DNA of 5,660 bases, from contig CAJGCS010000071.1 of NCBI GenBank assembly GCA_904501965.1, positions 1 to 5,660 on the forward strand. Reading direction: 5' to 3'. The position numbers were made by a program, and so were the translations under genes. The notes beneath the pieces were generated by a model that saw only the letters and a program-made list of their open reading frames with translations, was not told where the DNA came from and did not search any database. This stretch comes from an uncultured Bacilli bacterium (lineage in GTDB: Bacteria; Bacillota_I; Bacilli_A; ML615J-28; CAG-313). Within the stretch, counting starts at the first letter, position 1; every line of letters begins with the position of its first letter. Below are positions 1 to 4,580 of this stretch, piece by piece.

Positions 1-1329
1 AGTGTACGTTTTGAACGTGGTGTTGATTTAAATAACTCTCTTAATGCCGTAAACTATGCATGTTATTTACTTGAAAAATATGCAGATGCAAAAGTACTAA
101 AAGGATATGTTCATAAGGGCGTAAGTCATATTGATGATAAAGAATTTAATTTTGATGCAAAATATGTAAAAGATTATTTAGGTGTTGATATTTCATTAGA
201 AGAAATTAATGATATCTTAAATGCTTTATCATTTGATTCTAAGATTGTTAATAATGAAATAAGAGTACTTGTTCCAAACAGAAGATTAGATATTACAATC
301 AAAGAAGACTTAGTAGAAGAAATTGCAAGAATTTATGGTTATCATAAATTAAATGAAACTCTTCCAATGATGAACACAATTGGCGCTTTAACTAGCGAAC
401 AAGTAATAAGAAGAAATACTAAAAACTTATTTACTACTCTTGGCCTTGATGAAGTCATTACTTATTCACTTGTAAGTCCTGAATATGCAAACGAATGTAA
501 TATTATAAAAACAGAAGAACAAAAAGATTTATCTTTAATTTATCCTTTAAGTGAAGATCATTCTGTATTAAGAAGAAGTATTGTTCCAAGTTTATTAAAT
601 GTTGCAGCATACAATCAAGCAAGAAAAATTAGCGATTTAGCATTCTTTGAAATTGGTAAAAGATATTATCATATAGATGTATTAAAACCTGAAAATATCC
701 GTGAAGAAATGCTTGTATCAGGATATTTAAATGGTAAAGCTGCAAATACATCATGGAAAGGTAACCCTGAAGTAATTGATTTTTACTATGTTAAAGGCTT
801 ATTAAATGAATTATTTGAAAGCTTAAAAGTTAATGTTACATATAAAGCATTTGAAACAGTACCAGCTGAACTTCATCCATACCGCGCATGTGGAATTTAT
901 CTTGGAAGTAAACTAATTGGTTACTTTGGTGCACTTCATCCAGACTATGCAAAGAGCCATGAAGTAAGTGGTGGTTATGTATTTGAAGTACTACTTGACG
1001 CTTTATTTAACATAGAAGTAAAACCATTAATGTATACACAAATTTCAAAAGTTCCTGCTGTTGAAAGAGACCTTGCATTAATTATTCCAAAGACACAACC
1101 TTTAGGAGAAATTATCGATGCAATTAAATCAACAGATAAAAAAATGATTACAAAAGTTGAAATATTCGATATCTTTGCAGATGAAAAGATTGGTGTAGAT
1201 AATTATTCTGTTGCATTTAGAATTACACTAGAAGCTAACGAAACTTTAACTGAAGAAATTATTGCAAGTAAAGTAAGTAAAATTCTAAAATCGCTTGAAT
1301 ATCGTTTCAAAATTGGATTAAGAGGTTAA
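1..1329 (+). CDS. pheT: Phenylalanine--tRNA ligase beta subunit, 3' part (5' end outside window)
   Basis: Beta chain of the cytoplasmic alpha2-beta2 enzyme that charges tRNA-Phe with phenylalanine. The frame is open from base 1 and encodes 442 residues here; bacterial PheT is usually about 800, so roughly the first 350 (tRNA-binding and most of the B3/B4 editing region) are missing. Visible in order: SVRFERGVD at residues 1-9, typical of the end of the B3/B4 region; a B5 domain at about 45-120, ending in the characteristic DLVEEIARIYGYHKL; the catalytic-like core at about 125-340 with HPYRACGIYLGSKLIG and GALHP; and a C-terminal FDX-ACB anticodon-binding domain from about 348, with VPAVERDLALI and the end FKIGLRG. 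The ATG at 367 is an internal Met inside this conserved protein and not the start. pheS would be expected upstream. No internal frameshift is seen. The assignment is very secure. Confidence 0.97.
   Translation, partial: SVRFERGVDLNNSLNAVNYACYLLEKYADAKVLKGYVHKGVSHIDDKEFNFDAKYVKDYLGVDISLEEINDILNALSFDSKIVNNEIRVLVPNRRLDITIKEDLVEEIARIYGYHKLNETLPMMNTIGALTSEQVIRRNTKNLFTTLGLDEVITYSLVSPEYANECNIIKTEEQKDLSLIYPLSEDHSVLRRSIVPSLLNVAAYNQARKISDLAFFEIGKRYYHIDVLKPENIREEMLVSGYLNGKAANTSWKGNPEVIDFYYVKGLLNELFESLKVNVTYKAFETVPAELHPYRACGIYLGSKLIGYFGALHPDYAKSHEVSGGYVFEVLLDALFNIEVKPLMYTQISKVPAVERDLALIIPKTQPLGEIIDAIKSTDKKMITKVEIFDIFADEKIGVDNYSVAFRITLEANETLTEEIIASKVSKILKSLEYRFKIGLRG
1321..1325 (+). promoter_or_regulatory. 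Ribosome binding site of the GH18 lipoprotein gene, inside pheT
   Basis: AGAGG lies 5 bases before the ATG at 1331 and is part of the last two sense codons of pheT. Because the pheT stop (1327-1329) falls between this site and the start, ribosomes ending pheT could restart directly on the next gene. The coupling is an inference from spacing. Confidence 0.65.
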
Positions 1330-1330
1330 T

Positions 1331-1402
1331 ATGAAAAGATATATTACAATAGTTCTTACACTATTTTTACTTGTTTTATCAGTTTTCACTATTACATCAT
1401 GT
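1331..1402 (+). other. Lipoprotein signal peptide with lipobox of the GH18 protein
   Basis: Codons 1-24 encode a Lys/Arg start, a Leu/Val/Phe/Ile-rich core and the lipobox I-T-S-C ending at C24, followed by four Asn and Gly residues as is usual for a flexible tether. This predicts cleavage by signal peptidase II and anchoring to the outer face of the cytoplasmic membrane by a diacylglyceryl Cys. Confidence 0.88.
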
Positions 1403-2908
1403 AATAATAATAATGGTGGAAACAATACTAATCCTCCTGTTGAATGTACTCATGAAGATAAAAACGACGATGAATTATGTGATAAATGTGGTGTTGCTTT
1501 TAAAGATGGCATAGATGTTTGTACACATAAAGATGCTGATGATAACGCTAAATGTGATATTTGTGGTGCTGATTTTGAAGATGGTAAAGATTTACCTGAT
1601 GATCCCGGCTTTGTAGATACAATTAGTTTAGAAGAACTTTATGCAATGATTGATGCCGTAATTCCAAGTGAAGTTACAACAGACGTACGACTTCCTCGTG
1701 GTTTTGACGAAAGTCTTGCTTTCTTATACTGGTACTCATCAAACGAAGAAGCAATCACAAACGGTGGTAAAGTAACTAGAGGATACGAAGATGTACCTGT
1801 ATCATTTAGAGTTGTTATTAAATATAGTGAAACAGAAACTTATGAAAGGGTTGTTAATACTGTGGTTAAAGGATTTCATTTAAAACCGCTTGAAAATAAA
1901 AAATTAGTAGTTGCCTATCTATATGCATCAGCTGGTTTTTCTGGTATATCTGAAGAATCACTTGAATACGTAGATTATATTAATTACTCATTTGGTGGAG
2001 TAACTGATGGTAAAGCAGTAGTTAGTGATACTGCTCAACTTAGAAAAGTATTATCTTATCGTGATTACGGAGTACGTGTTGGCCTTGCACTTGGTGGTTG
2101 GGGGTCAGGTGACTTTAGTAATGCGGTAAGAACAAAAGAAGCTAGAACTAAGTTTGCAGATTCAATTATCGAACTTATGAAAAAGTATAACTTCGATGGA
2201 ATTGATATTGACTGGGAATATCCAGGATCTAGCGTTGCAGGAATTCCTTCACACTACACAGATACTGCGAATCTTACACTTTTCTGCCAAGAACTTTATG
2301 CAAAAATTAAAGCATATCGACCTGATGCACTTCTAACTATGGCAGTAGCAGCTTCAACTGCATTTGACTTTAAGAATTTAAGTAACTGTGTTGATTATTT
2401 CAATCTTATGACATATGACCATTCAATTGGTGATTCTAATGCATATCACCATGCAAGTTTATACTCAAATAGTTATGCACATACTAGCGTAAATAGTGCT
2501 GTTACAAAACTTATTAACTGGGGTGTACCTTCTAATAAAATTGTAATTGGTGCAGCATTCTATGGTAGAACTGCTCCGTTTGCATCAAAAAATGATGCTA
2601 AACTTGGAGGAAAACTTACTACTACACTTTCTAAAACTTTTTCATATACACAAATTGAAGAAGGCATTAAAAATGGTACATATATTGAAATGTATGATGA
2701 AGTTGCATGTGCGAATTATATAATTACAACAGGTGCTAATACTGCAGGAAGATTCATTACATATGATGGTGTAGAAAGCGTAACTGCTAAATGTAATTAC
2801 GTTTATGAAAAAGAATTAGGCGGTATTATGTTCTGGGATTATACTCAAGATAAAAATGGCACTTTAATAATTGCAATCAATAATGCATTTGAAAAACAAA
2901 AAGACTAA
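1331..2908 (+). CDS. GH18 (chitinase-type) glycoside hydrolase lipoprotein with N-terminal Cys/His repeats
   Basis: Predicted surface lipoprotein of 525 residues. It has a signal peptide with positive start (MKR), a hydrophobic stretch to about 21 and lipobox ITSC with C24 as the lipidated residue. An Asn/Gly linker follows, then two 25-residue Cys/His repeats (39-88), a small Ig-like region (about 96-188) with the WxSSN pattern (W134, S136-N138) of 'atrophied' bacterial Ig domains, and a GH18 barrel (about 191-520). GH18 evidence: AYLYAS (beta 1), NYSFGG (218-223), GLALGGWG (251-258), the catalytic DGIDIDWE at 289-296 with Glu296 as acid/base and Asp294 as partner, NLMTYD (358-363), GAAFYGR (407-413) and FWDY with W502. 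The family hydrolyses beta-1,4-GlcNAc links with retention: chitin, N-glycan cores or peptidoglycan-like substrates. The catalytic set is intact; the usual Ser of the SxGG motif is Ala253. The substrate is not predictable: chitinase or endo-beta-N-acetylglucosaminidase are both possible. It starts one base after pheT and probably shares its transcript. Confidence 0.92.
   Translation: MKRYITIVLTLFLLVLSVFTITSCNNNNGGNNTNPPVECTHEDKNDDELCDKCGVAFKDGIDVCTHKDADDNAKCDICGADFEDGKDLPDDPGFVDTISLEELYAMIDAVIPSEVTTDVRLPRGFDESLAFLYWYSSNEEAITNGGKVTRGYEDVPVSFRVVIKYSETETYERVVNTVVKGFHLKPLENKKLVVAYLYASAGFSGISEESLEYVDYINYSFGGVTDGKAVVSDTAQLRKVLSYRDYGVRVGLALGGWGSGDFSNAVRTKEARTKFADSIIELMKKYNFDGIDIDWEYPGSSVAGIPSHYTDTANLTLFCQELYAKIKAYRPDALLTMAVAASTAFDFKNLSNCVDYFNLMTYDHSIGDSNAYHHASLYSNSYAHTSVNSAVTKLINWGVPSNKIVIGAAFYGRTAPFASKNDAKLGGKLTTTLSKTFSYTQIEEGIKNGTYIEMYDEVACANYIITTGANTAGRFITYDGVESVTAKCNYVYEKELGGIMFWDYTQDKNGTLIIAINNAFEKQKD
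1445..1594 (+). repeat. Two tandem 25-residue Cys/His-rich repeats in the GH18 lipoprotein
   Basis: Unit 1 covers residues 39-63 (1445-1519) and unit 2 residues 64-88 (1520-1594). Both follow C-T-H-x-D-x(2)-D-(D/N)-x(2)-C-D-x-C-G-x(3)-(F)-x-D-G, with C39/H41/C50/C53 lining up exactly with C64/H66/C75/C78. Three Cys and one His per unit could coordinate one zinc ion, and the many Asp residues could alternatively bind calcium. I recall similar motifs in surface proteins of gut Firmicutes but know no established function. The repeat is seen directly; metal binding is inference. Confidence 0.8.
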
Positions 2909-2927
2909 GGAATAATCCTTAGTCTTT
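2900..2927. terminator. Bidirectional rho-independent terminator between the GH18 gene and efp
   Basis: The arm AAAGACTAAGG (2900-2910) pairs perfectly with CCTTAGTCTTT (2917-2927) around a six-base AATAAT loop. On the plus strand ATTTTAAATT follows, a weak T tract. On the minus strand the stem is followed by TTTTTGTTTTTC, a strong T tract, so it fits best as the efp terminator but should serve both genes. The left arm contains the GH18 stop codon (2906-2908), and the efp stop lies only 8 bases beyond the right arm. Confidence 0.9.
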
Positions 2928-2935
2928 ATTTTAAA

Positions 2936-3490
2936 TTATGCACGAGATGAATATTTACCATCCCAAGTAGTTACGATAATTTTTTCACCTTGTTCAATGA
3001 ACATTGGAACTTTAACAACTAAACCAGTTTCTAAAGTAACTTCTTTTTGAGCATTAGTTGCAGTGTTTCCAGCAACTGCAGGTGAAGCTTCAGTAACTTC
3101 AAGAGCAATTTTTTCTGGTAAGTTAACACCTAAAATTTCAGATTGATAGAATACGATTTCAATAGTCATACCTTCAAGTAAGAATTTTGATTCCCATTCT
3201 AAACGTTCTGCAGGAATTTCAACTTGATCATATGTTTCCATATCCATGAAACAATATGTATCACCAGAGTATAAGTATTGCATTTTTCTTTTTTCGATTA
3301 ATGCTTGTTCTAATTTTTCACCAGCATTAAATGAATAATCAGTAGTAGCGCCAGTTCTTAAGTTACGTAATTTAGTCTTAACGAAAGCTTGACCTTTACC
3401 TGGTTTTACGTGTTGGAAGTCCATAATTTGGTAAATATTATTGTTATATAATATAGTCATACCAGTTTTGAAATCAGCAGTAGTAATCAT
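2936..3490 (-). CDS. efp: Translation elongation factor P
   Basis: EF-P binds between the P and E sites of the ribosome and stimulates peptide bond formation at polyproline stretches. The 184-residue product has the normal family length and three domains: a KOW-like N-terminal domain (about 1-63), an OB domain (about 67-127) and a C-terminal OB domain (about 130-184). The loop PGKGQAF carries Lys32, the position that is modified in Bacillus subtilis EF-P; it is followed by the family hallmark KLRNLRTG. The C-terminal domain shows the signature region AVAGNTAT and KVPMFI, and the protein ends SSRA. The start is supported by AAAGGA 8 bases upstream and by full-length N-terminal similarity. It is convergent with the GH18 gene and divergent from ispH, so it is probably transcribed alone. 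Ile codons are almost all ATT/ATC, as expected for a well expressed gene. The type of Lys modification (5-aminopentanol, lysyl or rhamnosyl) cannot be told; Lys rather than Arg rules against rhamnosylation. Confidence 0.97.
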   Translation of the reverse strand: MITTADFKTGMTILYNNNIYQIMDFQHVKPGKGQAFVKTKLRNLRTGATTDYSFNAGEKLEQALIEKRKMQYLYSGDTYCFMDMETYDQVEIPAERLEWESKFLLEGMTIEIVFYQSEILGVNLPEKIALEVTEASPAVAGNTATNAQKEVTLETGLVVKVPMFIEQGEKIIVTTWDGKYSSRA

Positions 3491-3498
3491 AATAATAA

Positions 3499-3504
3499 TC
3501 CTTT
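3499..3504 (-). promoter_or_regulatory. Ribosome binding site of efp
   Basis: AAAGGA on the minus strand, 8 bases before the ATG whose first base is 3490. It decides the efp start. Confidence 0.8.
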
Positions 3505-3534
3505 CAAGTTTTTAATTTTTCTTAAATCTATATT

Positions 3535-3563
3535 ATTATACCAAAAATTAAAATTTTATTCAA
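3535..3563 (-). promoter_or_regulatory. Sigma-A-type promoter of efp
   Basis: On the minus strand, -35 TTGAAT (3563-3558) and -10 TATAAT (3540-3535) are separated by exactly 17 bases. The -10 is preceded by TGG, giving an extended -10 (TGnTATAAT). Transcription would start near 3528, leaving a leader of about 37 bases, too short for a riboswitch. The near-consensus form suits a constitutive, strongly expressed gene. Confidence 0.85.
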
Positions 3564-3588
3564 GTTATATATACTCCAAATAATTTAC

Positions 3589-3617
3589 TTGAAAAAATCA
3601 TAATATTATTATATAAT
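3589..3617 (+). promoter_or_regulatory. Sigma-A-type promoter of ispH and the downstream gene
   Basis: -35 TTGAAA (3589-3594) and -10 TATAAT (3612-3617) with a 17-base spacer, only one mismatch from consensus at the -35. The predicted start near 3624 would sit at or very near the ribosome binding site, so the real start may be slightly further on or the leader may be very short. No other promoter is evident before the gene at 4503, so this one probably drives both. Confidence 0.8.
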
Positions 3618-3624
3618 TAATTAA

Positions 3625-3629
3625 AAGGA
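3625..3629 (+). promoter_or_regulatory. Ribosome binding site of ispH
   Basis: AAGGA followed by 8 bases and the ATG at 3638. It supports this start, which also places the GFCFG motif at the usual distance from the N terminus. Confidence 0.8.
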
Positions 3630-3637
3630 AGATTCAT

Positions 3638-4501
3638 ATGAAGAATATAATAAAACTTAAAGAACAAGGCTTTTGTTTCGGTGTAAAAAGATCAATTGAA
3701 ATTGTCGAAGATATACTAAAAAATGAAAGTACTAAAAAACCAATATACTTACTTGGAAGTCTTGTACATAATAAACATGTAAATGATTATTTTAAACGAA
3801 AAGGAATAATCGTTCTTGAAAATTCATCAAGACAAAAAATGCTTGATGAAATAAAAGAGGGGACTGTTATTATTACCGCTCATGGAGTAAGTGATAAAGT
3901 ACTAAATAAAGCAAAAGAGAAAAAATTAGATATTGTTAATGCAACATGTCCTTATGTTACCAAAACAGTTGATGTTATAAAAGAAAAAGTTAAAGAAGGA
4001 TACAAACTTTTATATATTGGTAAATTAAATCATCCTGAGGTTGAGACAATACTTGATGAAGTAAGTGATGCAATTATTATTGATAATAACACACTTCCAG
4101 TATTAGATAAAAATAATAAATATATAATAGCTCATCAAACAACACTATCAGATTATGATGTTGAAACTGTGACTAAAGAGATAATTAAAAAATATCCTTT
4201 TGTAAAATTACTAAAACAAATATGTATGTTTCCAGAAAAAAGGCAACAAGAAATAAATAACTATATTTTTCCAAAAGGAAGAAATTTAAGTATTGTTGTA
4301 GGAGATACAAAGAGTAATAATTCAACAAAACTAAAAGAATTATTCCTTAGAAAAAAACAAAGTGATGTTATAATGATTAATGATGTAGAAGAAATAGATG
4401 AAAGCAATATTATAGATTATGATAATATAATTATTGCATCTGGAACATCAACACCAATAAAAATTGTAGACGAGATATATAAGAAAATAGGAGGAAAATA
4501 A
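3638..4501 (+). CDS. ispH: 4-hydroxy-3-methylbut-2-enyl diphosphate reductase (IspH/LytB)
   Basis: Cytoplasmic iron-sulfur enzyme that converts HMBPP to IPP and DMAPP, the last step of the MEP isoprenoid pathway. The 287 residues match the short Firmicutes form, without the N- or C-terminal S1 fusion known in some relatives. All three cluster cysteines are present: C13 (GFCFGV), C104 (NATCPYV) and C196 (QICMFPEKRQ). Substrate residues also line up with the E. coli enzyme: H44 (VHN), H82 (AHGVS), H132 and E134 (NHPEVE), QTTLS at 167-171, and S271 (GTSTP). Two spots differ from the usual family pattern as I remember it: after the third Cys, FP replaces the common AT, and the phosphate-binding SSN reads SNN (226-228). 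Catalytic residues are otherwise complete, so I expect activity. Isoleucine is encoded by ATA in 20 of 38 cases, far more than in neighbours. It has its own promoter, divergent from efp, and is followed after one base by a secreted enzyme gene. Confidence 0.95.
   Translation: MKNIIKLKEQGFCFGVKRSIEIVEDILKNESTKKPIYLLGSLVHNKHVNDYFKRKGIIVLENSSRQKMLDEIKEGTVIITAHGVSDKVLNKAKEKKLDIVNATCPYVTKTVDVIKEKVKEGYKLLYIGKLNHPEVETILDEVSDAIIIDNNTLPVLDKNNKYIIAHQTTLSDYDVETVTKEIIKKYPFVKLLKQICMFPEKRQQEINNYIFPKGRNLSIVVGDTKSNNSTKLKELFLRKKQSDVIMINDVEEIDESNIIDYDNIIIASGTSTPIKIVDEIYKKIGGK
4489..4494 (+). promoter_or_regulatory. Strong ribosome binding site of the phosphodiester glycosidase gene, inside ispH
   Basis: AGGAGG is a full consensus core, 8 bases before the ATG at 4503. 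It lies within the codons for the IspH end IGGK, so translation of the downstream gene is likely coupled to ispH. It fixes the start of the truncated gene. Confidence 0.85.
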
Positions 4502-4502
4502 A

Positions 4503-4580
4503 ATGAAGAAAATTTGTATAAAAACAATGCTTGCATTAATGATGATCACAATATTTTCATACGTTGGAATTTGTTATGCA
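4503..4580 (+). other. Signal peptide of the phosphodiester glycosidase protein
   Basis: Codons 1-26: MKK and a further Lys7, then a Met/Leu/Ile-rich core and the end ICYA followed by Ser. Ala at -1 and a small residue (Cys24) at -3 suit signal peptidase I. It is not a good lipobox because Ile23, not a small residue, precedes Cys24, so the protein is probably released or wall-associated rather than lipid-anchored. Confidence 0.75.

Noticed and set aside
367..1329. A separate gene starting at the ATG at 367
   Set aside because: The same frame is open back to base 1 and encodes conserved PheT sequence (RFERGVD, B5 domain ending EIARIYGY), so 367 is an internal Met.
1510..1600. Dockerin-like calcium repeats in the Asp-rich part of the GH18 protein
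   Set aside because: Dockerins are about 60-70 residues with two DxNxDG-type loops and helices; these 25-residue units are organised around CxH and CDxCG instead.
3491..3637. Possible riboswitch or small RNA gene between efp and ispH
   Set aside because: Both predicted leaders are very short (about 37 bases for efp, about 14 or fewer for ispH), the region is almost pure A/T, and no stable stem is visible. It is explained by two promoters and two RBSs.
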